The position numbers and the translations under genes are program-made. This document shows positions 1 through 12,394 of a stretch of 64,000 bases of DNA, piece after piece; within the stretch, counting starts at the first letter, position 1, and every line of letters starts with the position of its first letter. The stretch is taken from NCBI GenBank assembly GCA_020747015.1, contig JAGTJM010000009.1:744001-808000 (forward strand). The letters run 5' to 3'. This DNA is from Pyrenochaeta sp. MPI-SDFR-AT-0127 (lineage: Eukaryota; Ascomycota; Dothideomycetes; Pleosporales; Cucurbitariaceae). The notes under the pieces are model-generated. The model had not been told where the DNA came from. It did not search any database and worked only from the letters and a program-made list of their open reading frames with translations.

Positions 1-626
1 TCCAGAGTAAAGCCACGTGCGCAAGAAATCGTTTGGTTACACGTTCTTCCATGCCTAGCTAGCCGCATATGTGGTTCTAGATCTGCACGACGCCGCCTAT
101 CAAGCGAGGTTGGCTTTACGAATGACGTCGAGGAGAATCGAAATGTCCTCTTGTTCACGGTTGAAACTCCATGTTACCAAATCATAGGGTGAATAGACGC
201 TGAGTTGATTCAAAACATTGACATTCCTGCTTTGCTAGCAAGATCACTTCTCATTCCAGCATACTGTTCGACGCCCGGCCCATAACTCCGGTAAGAATAT
301 AACGGCCGGGCTAGCCAAGGTAGGCTAGCGCGACACACACCGTGCCTGCCGCGGAAAGATATTTTCAGTGACCTTCCTGCGTGCCCCTCGTTCTCTCTCC
401 TCCAACCTTCAAACCCTCAGCTCCCGAAAGATCAATTGGTGGTGGTGCGAATTGCACGACTGTTGGATATTCTCTTCCGAAGACACGACGACGATTAACT
501 TCTACGTCACTCTCTTACTCAACGACTTATAACGGTAAGAGCCTTCACGTGCTTGTGGAGCACCTATCATATTTGTTGGGACATTTTGCTGACGGAATTA
601 GGTCTCTTCCTCAATTTTCACGAACA
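1..626. other. Upstream region of the zinc-knuckle gene
   Basis: No gene is recognisable here. The stretch probably holds the promoter and 5' leader of the CCHC zinc-knuckle gene that starts at 627. The last 250 bases are pyrimidine-rich, as is common in fungal leaders. Short open frames in this stretch are not conserved-looking. Confidence 0.4.
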
Positions 627-1554
627 ATGGATTATCAAGCTCCTGCTACTGGTGCCGGTGGTCGTGGCTGCTACAACTGTAAGTGGAATGCTATGTTCGC
701 CACTTGAAAACCACAACTCTCACTTTGCAACCCCGCTTTTGTTTCGTCCACGATATTCACGGGTTTCTTCAATATTTTATGCGCCAACTCCAGTCTTGCA
801 ATTGCCGCTTCCAACCCATCTCTCGGCTATTCCAATTTTCTCCGGTGGTGTCTTTCGAGTCTCACCAAGTGTATTGCTCGCATTCGGCGTCTCTTATGTT
901 TCTATTCCGATATTCCCTCGACCGTCTGTTTTCTGCGCCTTGACTCACAAATCATCAGGTGGAGACTCGTCTCATCGCGCTGCTGAGTGCCCCACTAAGG
1001 GTACTCCCACGTGCTACAACTGCGGCGAAAAGGGCCACGTTAGCCGCGAATGCACCTCTCCTCAGGCTGAGAAGACCTGCTACCGCTGCGGCGGTACCGG
1101 CCACATCTCTCGCGAGTGCACTAAGGACGGTGCTGCTGGTGGCGCCGGTGTTGGTGGTGGTCGCGGTGGTGGCAGCCAGGAATGCTACAAGTGCGGCCAG
1201 CAGGGTCACATTGCACGTAACTGCTCTCAGGGTGGTGGCTACGGTGGTGCTCAGGGCGGCTATGGTGGTGGCCGTGGAGGATACGGTGGCGGTCAGGGCG
1301 GCTATGGAGGAGCTCGCCAGACCACTTGCTATTCTTGCGGAGGGTTCGGTCACATGAGCCGTGATTGCACCCAAGGCCAGAAGTGCTACAACTGTAAGTG
1401 AAGCCAGCTCACGTGAGTCCTCGGTATGTCTAACCCATGGCTAGGCGGCGAGGTCGGCCATCTGTCGCGAGATTGCCCCCAGGAGACTTCTTCCGAGCGT
1501 GTGTGCTACCGCTGCAAGCAGCCCGGCCACGTCCAAAGCGCCTGCCCCAACTAG
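627..1554 (+). CDS. GIS2: CCHC zinc-knuckle nucleic-acid-binding protein (GIS2/Byr3/CNBP family)
   Basis: Exons 627-678, 959-1393 and 1445-1554 join in frame to 198 residues. The product carries seven CX2CX4HX4C zinc knuckles, beginning near residue 15 (CYNCGDSSH...C) and ending five residues before the stop. Glycine-rich linkers with RGG and GGYGG repeats lie between knuckles three and five. Seven knuckles plus an RGG segment is the architecture of yeast Gis2, fission yeast Byr3 and animal CNBP, which bind single-stranded nucleic acid and act in translation and mRNA metabolism. Both introns interrupt the second cysteine codon of a CYNC motif, so each split knuckle is rebuilt exactly by splicing; this strongly supports the model. 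Intron 1 is 280 nt and intron 2 is 51 nt. A retroelement Gag origin is unlikely given the introns and the knuckle number. Confidence 0.93.
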
Positions 1555-2481
1555 AATGTGTGTCCGGGTCCCGTCGATGTCCTTGATCTGGAACGAGTTT
1601 CGATTGCTAGAGATTGCGGCCACGATTTAACGATTCATCGACATGATTACGATTTCCTTTCGTTTGTATATTTTCTCATTCTGCGGCTAGCTGCCGTTTT
1701 TCGACGCTTACACGAAAAGCATATCATCGCCCAGCATGATTGGACTTGGTTCTTTCCCGAGTTGGCTGAATTGTCAAGAGAGTTGGTTATCGGAAAAGTC
1801 TGGATCCAGGAAGATTTTGCATTTGGTGGGAGATACAATGTGGGTTGGTAGGAGAGCGGAAACCTCTACGCGAGCAATGAATGGGAGCAGTGCTTGGTCT
1901 GCGCGTGGACTGCGATAGTAGGACAGTGTGGTTTCTTGTGCGGTGGAAGTCTGATGCGCTTGGTCAGGACGGAAAGGCCGGGGAGTTGGATGGAAGTCGA
2001 AAATACATAAGAAGCCTGAAAAGTCCCCGCCATTTGGGCGGGCTCCTCAACTTATATTGCGCCATTTCCATGAACCGTGATGAACAGCGCTAAACTAGTC
2101 TGAATTTCGCCATGGCCGACATTGATGTACTCACGGGTGCACAGAAGGGCACGTAGGCCCACAATTGAGGTCAGTGACGCGCAGAATTCGTCCTATGTTG
2201 AAGATCTCGTTCTCAGAGCCGAAGGGTGGACAGCTGAAAGACCCTATAGCAGGAAGGAAGAGTATGCGTTCCAAATTTACGCTAGCGGTGCCTCTATATT
2301 TCTTTTTGCACGATATGGCGTTTTGTGAACCGGGGGTGCCAAGCCAAGTTCCGCACTGGTTCCCAGCGCGCATCCCACCCAAACAACAAAGACAACATTC
2401 AGTTGCTGCCACCGCACCACCACCAACGCGTCAATTGTAGCACTCTGTGCTCTCAATTTAAACACCTGCTGTGTTGAAAAT
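1555..2481. other. Intergenic region between GIS2-like gene and MIF2
   Basis: About 0.9 kb with no convincing gene. It should hold the 3' UTR of the upstream gene and the promoter of the CENP-C gene, which starts at 2482 on the same strand. Confidence 0.5.
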
Positions 2482-5227
2482 ATGGCGCCGCAACGAAAGC
2501 GCGAAAATCGCGAAAACAACTTTTATAATGTTGGCGTGCAGGGCAGGTAGGCAAAACAAGCGCTGTGTAGCTGCACGCAAATACTGACAATTCTCGCAGG
2601 AAGACCGGAATTACACTTGCAGACCGAGGCGTCTATGACGAACATGGCTTGGAACCCATCTCTGGTATATTCTCGTCACCAGAGAAGTCACCACCAAAGC
2701 GCGGAAGCACAGTGACCGCCTCCGAGTCCATGGACATACAGGAGAGTAAGTAATTCTGGGACATTTCACAGAGTCGCGCAAGATACGCGACATATGGAGT
2801 ACATGCGCTTACGCCTTCGCAGGCTCTATCCCAGATCTCACTACATCCCATCACATTCTACGCAACAATCGTACGCATCTCCCACCACCGCGATCACGGT
2901 CGCCAAAAAAGACAGCTCTTGGTTCTTCGCCTCGCCGACAATCGTCCATGGCTCCCAGAGCTAGCTCGGTCAATGTTTCGAGCCCCGCACGCGCCACCTC
3001 GCATCCTATTGCCCGGCGACTAGATTTTGAGCAAGACGAATCAAGCTTGCAGGAGACACCAGCTTTGAGTGGATCAGGAGCGCGACGGGGGAAGCGCGCG
3101 GATGTATATGATATTCCTGAGGGTAGCTCACCTGTTCGACAGCCCAGTGTTGTGCTAGAGGAAAGCTACGTGCAGGAAGAGATTACAGCTAATGAAGATT
3201 CAATTGTCATCAATGACATCACAGAGGAGAGCTTCGTGGCACAGATCGGGGATGACGCGACCACTGGCGCCGAAGACTTGATAGATCTTGAGGAATCGGA
3301 AATCGCGCCAGAGCCAGTGAAAGTGCCAGCCAAGAAGGGCAGGAAGCGTAAGAGCGATGTGCTAGAGCAGGTACGCGAAGAAGAGACGATGACAGCCAAA
3401 CCGCGGAAACGAGGTACGGGTGCAATCCACGCTTCACAAACGCAGAAGAAGGGCAAGAAGAGCGTGCCTTCACCAGCCGTCCAACCACGACGATCCCAGC
3501 GTGTTTCTGATATCACTGATCAGGGGCCGAGCATGCTGGATGCTTCAGTTGATACTTCTATAGACACTTCTGAGCAGGTTGAGCCAGCACCGAAACGCAG
3601 AGGAAGGCCTCCGCGAGCGCCAGCAGTTGCTGGCAAGGAGAACGTTACTCCAGCAAAAGCAGCTAAGAATGTCTCTGCAAAAGAGACAACGACGGCCGTG
3701 TTCAAAAAGCCGCCCAAACCTGTGGCGCCAAAATCGAAAGGCAAAGCAGAGCCAAAGAGCAAATCGGAAGCGAAGGCCAAAGAGAAGACACCACAAGCAA
3801 ACGGTGATGACACTGGCAAGCTTGTAGATGTATATGGTAACCCACTTAGCAAGAAGGATATTGAGCAGATGTCCACTGCTTCCGTTGGTTCGCGATATGG
3901 GCGAGGGCGCCATCTTTCTGTCTTTCGCGAGCTGGATCCCGAGGCGGTTGCTCGTGTAGGACGAACGGGCAGGCACCGTGTTGCTCCCATCGATTTCTGG
4001 AAGAACGATCGCATAGCCTATGATGTTGATGGCAGTATGACATCCATTGTGAAGAACCAAGATACTGAGCCAGAACGGAGACCACATAAGAGCACAAGCA
4101 CGAAGGGTAGGAAGCGAGCTCTAATCGCCATCGAAGAAGACGTAGAGCTTGATCCATGGGAGGAGGATGAAGGCACTCTGGTCGGTAATTATAGGGACTT
4201 CGACCCTGTCACGGACGTCACATCGACTTATATCATTGAAGACAGTAAGTTACAGATCAAACCAATAAACCTTAAGTCTGCCTTTCTAATAATTCTCTAG
4301 CAATTGCATGGGCTGAGAAGGGTATAAACCCTATAGATGTTCCTGATGGCTCGTTCAAGTACACCAAACTCGGTTCGGGAGGTTCCTTCTTCAATTGGGG
4401 ACTTATTGAGCTTCGAGCCGATCAAATGAAGCGTACAAAGAACTCACGCATGATGCACATGATCTTCAATGTGCAATCGGGTACTGTCGAGGTCAAAGTT
4501 CACGAGAACGAGTTCACGGTGCATCGAAGTGGTATCTGGCAAGTTCCTCGAGGTACGTTGATTCGTCAATCTTTCATTGTCTCTGCACTCTTTTCCTTTA
4601 CCTCCTCTCAATCATACCTCTGCATTCCGATTTCAACATGGTTGGTAGTCCAACGCCATGTGCTCTAACACTTCGATGTTAATTTCCTGTGGCCTGCGCT
4701 TCTCCTCTCCTCTGTACGACGGGCGTCACTTTACACTCAGCACCAGTTGGGCTCCCGCATGTCTTGTCCCCGCTCTGTCGCGTCGTACATGTGATACGTT
4801 GTCCTGCTTGTGGACCAGGGCAGGCGAGGCAAGCATTTTCCATCACCTGCAGATTGTGGCGTCGATACATCTGCATGCTGTGTAACATCAGAAGCCGTGC
4901 GGTTTCCTCCGAGCGGGTGGTGCACAGCTGTCGTTTGTGGGTTTCACTGTCCTGCGCAGCGGCTACGGCGCACGAACCTTCTTTTCCCATCAATCCTCAT
5001 CAGTCCAGCCCCCATGTTGCGTTCTTCGCGTGCGTGTGGCACGGTCAGCGCCTGGTGGCTATTTTAGTCGTTCTTTGACGTTCATTGGCTAGATTGCGTC
5101 TTGGTTATCACAGCGCGCTAACATTTTCGATGCAGGCAATACATACAGCATTAGGAACGTCGGCAGCGGAACGGCACGCGTTTTCTTTGCGCAAGCTAGG
5201 GAGTTGGACATACAGGCCGAGGAGTGA
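2482..5227 (+). CDS. MIF2: Inner kinetochore protein Mif2/CENP-C
   Basis: Exons 2482-2546, 2600-2745, 2823-4244, 4301-4552 and 5136-5227 join to 658 residues. Residues about 20-70 match the conserved Mif2 N-terminal segment (GRKTGITL, then DEHG and GIFSSPEKSP), which binds the Mis12 complex. A basic, disordered middle holds an AT-hook (KRRGRPPR, about 328-335). The CENP-C signature follows at about 450-470 (R-x-G-R-x-R-V-A-P-x-x-F-W), which docks on the CENP-A nucleosome. The C-terminus is the cupin dimerisation domain (about 560-658), with a GSGGSFFNWG stretch and an SGTARVFF strand. Length and order fit fungal Mif2. The last intron is 583 nt and splits the cupin; the others are 53-77 nt. 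The stop follows a short acidic tail. Confidence 0.93.
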
Positions 5228-6943
5228 TGGTCCTCCAACCCCAAATTTTTGTCACTTTCCACCTTAACTGAGATTCTTCTGGTCTTCTGCACCTCCAATT
5301 TGGCGGTGAAGAAACCTATTTGGCGGTGTCTTTGCAATGACGGATTTAAGGGTCACGCCTCTTGACAAAGATTTCCTGCATGTTCGCGTTTGCGCCTGGT
5401 GGATCTAGCGCCTGCGGGGCTCTGTAAGTGGTCGACTCGGCGTTCGTGTTAATTCCTCCATAGCGTATGTGAGTGTGGGACTAAGTGTGCTCATGCGTTC
5501 AGTATATGTGGAGAGCGTCGTTTTGTGTTAGTCCGCGGTGTTGCATGCGAAGCGCGCTTACATTGACTGGTCACTGATGTCACACCGATATGAGTGGGGG
5601 GGAATATGAGAGGGTCTGGCGTTCTTTAGGCATTGCAATGATATGACGATTCATTACAGTTCCGACATTGTCTTGGTAATTCGAAGCGAATTGGTCCATC
5701 CGGGTTAAGATGTATGTCCGCTGATCCGTCTTCAACCTCACGATGCCCAATCTGCGGCCTTACTTTCGCTCTCGCTCTCGGTTTCATGAGACTCCCTCCT
5801 TTTCTCATAGCCGTACCTTAACTTCGCTTCAACAGTCTCTAAGCAAACGCATCTTGACCGCCACTTAAATCCCTAGTCACGGCTATCCAGGCCCTCCTCA
5901 AATCGCCCCTTATGCCCTAGATGCTGGGTGACTGTGCGTTATGTAACTTCCCGTGATACCCGAATCTCGCTAGACGAGGTCCTGTCTTGCCCGCTTCATA
6001 CCGCGGGGGACTGCAAGCGAAGGTAGTACACAGATGCGAATTTTTTTTTGCTGGTAGCGGAGAGAGCTGGATGCCTACCCCCCGTTCCTTGATGCACGGT
6101 TATTGTGCTACAGGTGAGGCATGCATGCCAAACAATGAGACACGAATTTTGAGTGCAGTACCGGTGAAGGTTGGAGCCCAAAGCGAGTATTTGGAGGTCA
6201 TTGGGTGACTCGGTGCTTGCATTCAGGAAACCGCTCTTGGTAGCGGATTGGGCGCATAGGGCCAGAGTGTGTTTCGGCGTTGTAAACACGCCAGTGATGC
6301 GAATTGAATTTGGAATTCTTTCTCTGAACCATTCTTCATCGCCGTTCAAACTTGCCACATTTTTTTTCTTTTTTCGATTGTCGTGCGAAGATGGTTGTGA
6401 CAGCTCGCTTTTTCACGCCCTTCAGCCTGACACGTCTGTATCACAGAAGTCTCGCGCATCTACCCGCATTTTTGACCCCCCCCCCCTTTCTGTGTAACCA
6501 CACCTGTGTACCTTTTTCATAGCCTCGCCGTCCACCTCTGCAGGACAAACAGACCACCATCTCTTTTTCCACGTCGTACCCGCCCTCACCGATCAGACTC
6601 GTCTTTTCACAGGGACGTCTCATTGCGGGAGGCATGCAAGATCGGGCAGCGTTTGAGACGCACGCATGGCGTGGTGTAGGGCAAATGGGATCACGCCCAC
6701 TTCCCCAGGGGTCTTGTGTCACGGTGATGGAAGTCGTGAATGGCGGGAATGGCGGAAGATGGGTTTGCACTGAACGGTGTGGCTAGGACGGAAGTGGCGT
6801 TTTTGTCTTTGAACGGTTCGAGTAGATGCCGTGGGTTATCGATTGCAAGACTGCATGTGTTCTCTACGTACATGGGCTGTTGGGAATTGGGTGTTGGGAC
6901 GGATAGAGCGGACATGGCGTTCACGACCATGGCTTACACGGCC

Positions 6944-7194
6944 ACTGAGCGGTGTGAAGCGGTGAATATGTGTATGTGTGTGAGAGGGGGACAGTCTATG
7001 CGGTTGTCCGCGAACGTGCATGAGAATCTAGAATCTATGTACACACATGTAGGGTCTGTGGGGTTTCAAGTCTGGATTTCCCGCCCGAGACCCTAGGTCT
7101 TGTGCATACGCGCTGAATACCATACTAGGATGTTCGCGAGTTTTTTTGGTCTGCGTGAACAGAAAGGTAGGGGACTGAGCGGTGTGAAGCGGTG
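6944..7194. repeat. 21-bp exact direct repeat, two copies 230 bp apart
   Basis: The word ACTGAGCGGTGTGAAGCGGTG occurs at 6944-6964 and again at 7174-7194. Each copy itself contains two GCGGTG cores 9-10 bp apart. No coding function is evident. The same core recurs elsewhere between 5.2 and 15.7 kb. Confidence 0.8.
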
Positions 7195-8231
7195 TAGAAT
7201 CTGCACTGTTCGAAGCCCCAAACCGGTCAAGATGGACACGGAAACGTGTATAGAGAGGATTTGAAAGGGACACGAGTCTGATGGCTTTCCGGTATTAAAG
7301 ACCCCTGGAAGCAATTCCTGACTTGTGACTCTTCGCCGTGGCCGTGAGGCTTGGTAGGCGGCGTTTGGCGTTGAGACTAAAATGGGTTGGTCGCCAATTT
7401 CAATGCCTACGGCGAACCGCTCCAGGGAATTCCGCGGCAAAGCAGAAAAAAAAAGACTTGGTGTCTCTGCTGCTGCTACTTGGAGTGAGAGATCGACACA
7501 TAGTTTGCACCGGACCGACGGAGAATTTGCTGACGTCGTTTTGTCCAATTTCCCAGTTGTGATCCACTGTGACAGTGTACGAAACATGGGACGGTCAGCC
7601 TGACCTCGCCAATAAGCATCATGCCGCCGACCTTTGCACTTCATTCTTTCATCTCCGAAGAAGGGACGAAGTTTCCTGTCATCTGTCTCCCCGCAAGTCA
7701 CATTGAAATCCGCCTTGTCATGACCCACTGCTCTTCGACGGTAGCACGCGACTCTATTTCGCTTACCTATTCCAGCATTGACGGTTGCGGAAAGTTCCTG
7801 GAGTTCGAGGTGCCCGCGAGTCATGTCGAAAACGACGGCGCCTGAGCGATAATTCCGATGAACTGCTGTGAACCAGTAGATCGGTAATTTTAATGCGGAG
7901 CCGCTTACCTCACGGTTTAGCGTCTCTTTGCTGCCCAAAACCTCAAACTGCGGATGCAATTGTCGGATGCATGATATTTAAAAGCGGATAACTGTGCATT
8001 TCGCACTGCAAGATTGCTTTCCACCTTCCAAGAACGAATGCGAGGCGGGAACGGTAACGAGGAGCACATGGGGCTGTGGTCGGTGGCTGCTGATAGTGAG
8101 CTGATGTGCGAGGCACTTTTTCTGAATAGACATGCACGCACTGCGCGAGGCGCTTGCTCCCATGAACTTTTTCCCGAGTCGTGTCTGTTTACGATTCGTG
8201 GTGTTCCAAGATCCAACAAAAGTCTACCCAG

Positions 8232-8270
8232 CCGCGCGCGCGCGCACACCCACACTCTCACACACACATG
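8232..8270. repeat. Alternating CG then CA/CT microsatellite
   Basis: A run of alternating CG dinucleotides passes into CACACC, CTCACA and CACACA repeats. It is alternating purine-pyrimidine DNA in a gene-free stretch. Confidence 0.8.
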
Positions 8271-10815
8271 CGGAATCTGAATTTGAAATCCTCCTACATG
8301 GCCAACTTTGGTGATGCACGTTGAATCATCAGAACCTTAGCCACATTGTCACAAATTGCCCATTTCGAGCCATCTCCGAACTGTCAGACAAAACGCGAGG
8401 AAGGTTTGGCCAGCCGGCGAACTTTGGTTTCCAATGCCGAAATGATGCTGGGGCGGTGGAATGTTCTTGACGACTCTTTCCGCTAGCTTGTGTCAGATTA
8501 GCGGCAAACTGGTGGGTGACCGGTGGGTGACTTGATGCTTTGAGCACTAGTCCGTGGTTCGCCATGGTGTTCGTCCATGGGCGAGGTTTCGAGTCAATCC
8601 ATGACGCCCGAGGCAGCGATCTCGGGTAGATCAGAACGATGCCGGCCGAGACACTCATTTGAGGGAGGGAAGGATACCCATACAATGACTGGAAAGGGTG
8701 GGAAAGATGCATCGCAAATGCCGGGATGGCTTGTGTGAGAGGTGTGGAGAGTGCTGTGTCAAGTGAATGAATGGGTGTCATGATTCACGATTGGCGAACA
8801 GAACAGGCGGTTCCAAAGAAGCCGTGGCGGGAAGCCTTCTCGAAGCAGATCATCTCCGAGCAAAGACGGGACCAAGTGATGCGCGACATGATTCTGTCTG
8901 TTTGACCATGTACGGAAGCGTACAATGCGTGCGTACTACCCATGGGTTGTTTGAACATGTTCGCAGGTGCCGTCATGCAGGCACGGCATTCAGGAAAGAA
9001 AAAAGCAGATTCCCATGGGCCAGTACCAAAGAAGAGCGCGCTGCAGGCACCACGGGCCGGGCATATTCCCGTCGCCATGCTTCGCCGTGTCATGTGGCAT
9101 GGTCAGTTCCAGTCGCCAGCTCTCCGCGCTGGAGGCTGTCGTTCATGCCGAACATCTGCCTGAATGAACCATCGTATATTCCTGGCGTGAACGGCAGGTG
9201 TAACCCTGGGGTGGCCCACGGCATGGGTCTTCTGGAAAAGCAATCGAAGCAAAGTAATCTATATGAAGCTAGGATGGTTGCAGGCATGATGGTGAGGAAA
9301 AGCAAGGGTGGTTTGTGTGTTTAGGGTGTTTCATCCTACGCTCGAGTGGTGGAGTTGTATGGTTCGGCAGCCTCGTCGTCGCATGGCACACAATCACGGA
9401 GCCGTGTGGGAGGATTTAGCGAAGGAAGGGGAAAAAAAACGAATCAACCTGAATATGGATAATAACTGAGTTGATGGAGTAATTTGCTTTCGCATCATCC
9501 TGCCTGTCCTCCAGTTATCGATAACGGGGCGACGCACGATGGATGCTCCTATTTTGATTACCCACTAATAATCTCTTGCTTTTTCTGCGGGGCGGAACTT
9601 TTGCTCCCCCCCCCCCTTCCCCTCCCCCCTCTCCGTCTCCGCTGCTGAACTGGCCGATGACCCGCTTTGGACGAATATTAAAATAGGACCGGATGGCGAA
9701 CGGTTCAGGCAAGTTCATGCAGTCTTGTTGGTCCCAGCTCGGTCCTTCTCGCGGCGAATCAAAGATTAGTGAGGCGTGAGGCTGTGTAGGGTGGACAACG
9801 CATTCAACACCACCATTTTTAACAACCTTGATTAAAAGAAGATTGAGCGGTGACAACGCAACAATGCAGGCTCGCCACGTAAGCAGTCCTGTTGACCGAC
9901 TTTGACTGCAACCTGTGAGCTACGTCATCAAACTATCATCTGGGGTAAACGAAAGGGGCGGTGGGAGTTTGCTGTTCACCGCCACCGAACTCTGGCATGG
10001 GATGCTTGACTTTGCTGTAGTTGAAAATTTTCAAGTTTGAGACGTTGACTCAGTAGAGAGGGATTGTAGTTCGGACATGAACGACGTTGTATTCTTCAGA
10101 TGTGACTGTCGTGGCCATGCTATGCTTGCTGGCATTGTGCCAGGATGCACATGTGGCAAGCACAAGTTGGCGCAAAGGGACCATTCGCCATGACGCAGGA
10201 GATTCCTCTGTACTAGTGTTGAATGTATCCATATGCTGATGCTGGTGAAAGTACAATATGATATGGTGATATAATAGGTATCCTCGCCACGCTATGCCGC
10301 TGGTGCTTACAATGAGATGATGATAATGAAAAATTGAAACGCTGCTGGAAATGCACAATCGTAATCCGCGCCGAATGCGTGATATAATGACAAGCAAGAA
10401 AGGACAAGATATCGGCCACCAAGGAAAAATCCAGCGCTATGATGTTCTATGAGAAATGATATGCAAAGGAGATGAAATCAAAGCGAAAAAAAAATGTATA
10501 CCGAACCCACGCTAAATGCCACAATCATTGCCGCTCAAAACAGACAGCCGTCTGTTTGTGTGCTATGCATGCCTGAGCTTGTCCCCAATCTACGCGTCGT
10601 CATGTCTCGAATACGTTCCTTCCAGCTCTTGTACGCCTTGTCCAGTTTCCAATTATATCCACGCTCTTTCGGTTCCTGCCCGAATGTATACGTTCCCCCA
10701 GCTCTTTCTAAATCTGTGCTACCAGTGCTCACCAAACCCGGACATGACATATTTAGCCGTGCCATGAACCAGGCGGTCCTTGTTCGGATTGTCGATGCGA
10801 TTATCGGCCGAATAA

Positions 10816-12394
10816 TCAAAGGGCCGTTGGTGGGGGCGGAGAAGGGACTGCGGAGGCTCGCTCGGCTTCTTCGGGTTCGCGTTTCAAGCTCTTCACGCTC
10901 CCAGTCCCACTGCGCTGCGACAACCTATCAGGACTCCGAACTCCCTGGCTTCGAGCGTCCAGTTCCGACCGCGATGGGCCTGCGGCCTCTTCTTCTCGCC
11001 TCCTTTTCTGGCACGCTTCCATGTAGCTGGAACCCTCACCCTCTCTCTTGATTCCCGAGTACATCTCAGGTACAGGTGCAGTTCGTGCTCCACTAACCAA
11101 GTCGTCCTCAGAAGCCGCCTGTAGTTGGGGGAGCGGATGGTTAAGATGAGGTGGAATAGATCTGGATCGAGGATCTGCACGTCGGCGACTGAGCGAGCTG
11201 GTCCTCCTGCGACCTGCACTGGATCCGCTGTCTGTGCGATGGTGATACCCATGAGTTGGTCCCTGTGGGAGCGGTGAAGGCGGTTGATGATGTTGCGCAG
11301 ACATTGGTGGAGGGTTCGGCAGTAATTGAGCGGCATTCGCAGGAGTGAAGCCTGGCGGTGCAAGCGCGGGCACAACGGGTATTTGCGATGGCGAGCTGAG
11401 CCCTGTGCCAGTTGCAGATGGGTGCAGCTGGAAGACGGGCGCGTTGGCGCGGGCGCTCATTTCTTGCTCCCCGAGCTGCCAGTGCATCGATTCAGCCGAC
11501 CGCCAGGGAATGCCCATTTCGGTGGCTACCTTCTGCCACATCTGATCTTTGAATCTGTCTTTAACGTTAGCGCTATTGGAGCAGAGTAGAGCGCAGAAAC
11601 TGCGTGGCGTACAGGCACTATGTAAAGAGGTTGTGGGAGGATGTGAATGACCAAAAGCATAGAAAGGAAGATGCGACGCTCAAGCCGAGACTACATGCTA
11701 GCAGTCGAAAGACTTCGTGTTGTACATACCGGGCGTAAAGTCTTGCTAGCTTGTTCTTCTTCTCTTCATCCCAGATGGCGCGCTTCTCCAGGTAGTTTTG
11801 ATAGCGTAGTCGACACGAAATAGAACTCCTTCCAGGCAGGCGTTTAGCTATGTCATCCCATTTCATTCCCTGGCCCCTTAGCTCGATAGTAAGATTATCT
11901 TCCTCTGGAGTCCACTTGGACTGTTTTTTAGCAGGACTTTCTTCAGGCAATGGGGTTTGAGAAGCTTGTCGTTTGAGTGCCGAAGGAGGAGAGCCATTGG
12001 TACCAGCGGGGCCCTGATGGATGGTGGCTGGCCCAGGAGGGCCGGAATAAAGCGGACGAAATTGGGGGTGCCCCGCAGGATCCGGATGTCGCTGGAGTTC
12101 TGAAATCGCTGGCAGTACTGGACCCCCTAGCATTGGTCCAGGTCCATGGGGTGCTGATGTTGGTGCCTGGTTAGGGTAGGCAGAAATCGGGCCATACGGT
12201 GAAGGTGCTGCGTACGCCGGTGACCCGGTAGCGTACGCAGGAGATGCTCCCTGTGCAGGAGATTGCGTATATGCTGAAGGCGCAGTTGTATACGCTCTCG
12301 TTGCAGCAGTAGAGTTGGATGCTACGGACGCCGAGCTCTTCTTGCTCGCTGGCGACTCTGAGCCCCGCGGCTCAAGAAGGAGATTGATATCCAC
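10816..12394 (-). CDS. Myb/SANT-domain DNA-binding regulator (5' end unresolved)
   Basis: Exons 12394-11730 and 11554-10816 on the minus strand join in frame, giving about 467 residues. A Pro/Ala/Tyr-rich low-complexity N-terminus precedes a Myb repeat at about 160-205 (KWTPEED...KWDDIAKRLPGRS...CRLRYQNYL). A second SANT-like repeat follows at about 206-255 (W-D-E-E-K-K-N-K-L...MW-KVA-EMG-PWR-AE-MHW). The C-terminus is Ser/Arg/Pro-rich with a likely nuclear signal. The two-repeat unit is a conserved Pezizomycotina Myb type; I do not recognise a named gene. The 175-nt intron splits repeat two. There is no in-frame ATG near the start: position 12394 is a GTG, the frame is open to a TAG at about 12450, and that TAG lies in an acceptor-like TTTAG. 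A short upstream first exon is therefore likely. Confidence 0.8.

Larger units (their letters stand above)
5228..10815. other. 5.6-kb gene-free region between convergent genes
   Basis: No frame here resembles a protein family, and the longest open frames (up to 288 codons) have the composition of chance translations. The region lies between the 3' ends of MIF2 and the Myb gene. It is not AT-rich, so it is not a RIP-mutated repeat. It contains C-homopolymers near 6476-6487 and 9607, a 21-bp exact direct repeat, a CG/CA microsatellite, and repeated GCGGTGAA-like words on both strands. It may contain long non-coding transcripts or long UTRs; nothing in the sequence proves this. Confidence 0.5.

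Noticed and set aside
627..1554. CCHC knuckles as a retrotransposon Gag fragment
   Set aside because: Seven knuckles, RGG linkers and two precise introns fit the cellular GIS2/CNBP family; no reverse transcriptase, integrase or LTR is nearby.
7093..7959. Minus-strand open frame of 288 codons
   Set aside because: The translation shows no family motif, domain-like pattern or signal, and no splice partners; it looks like chance in non-coding DNA.
8767..9324. Plus-strand open frame of 185 codons
   Set aside because: Composition is random-like, with overlapping frames of similar length on both strands and no recognisable motif.
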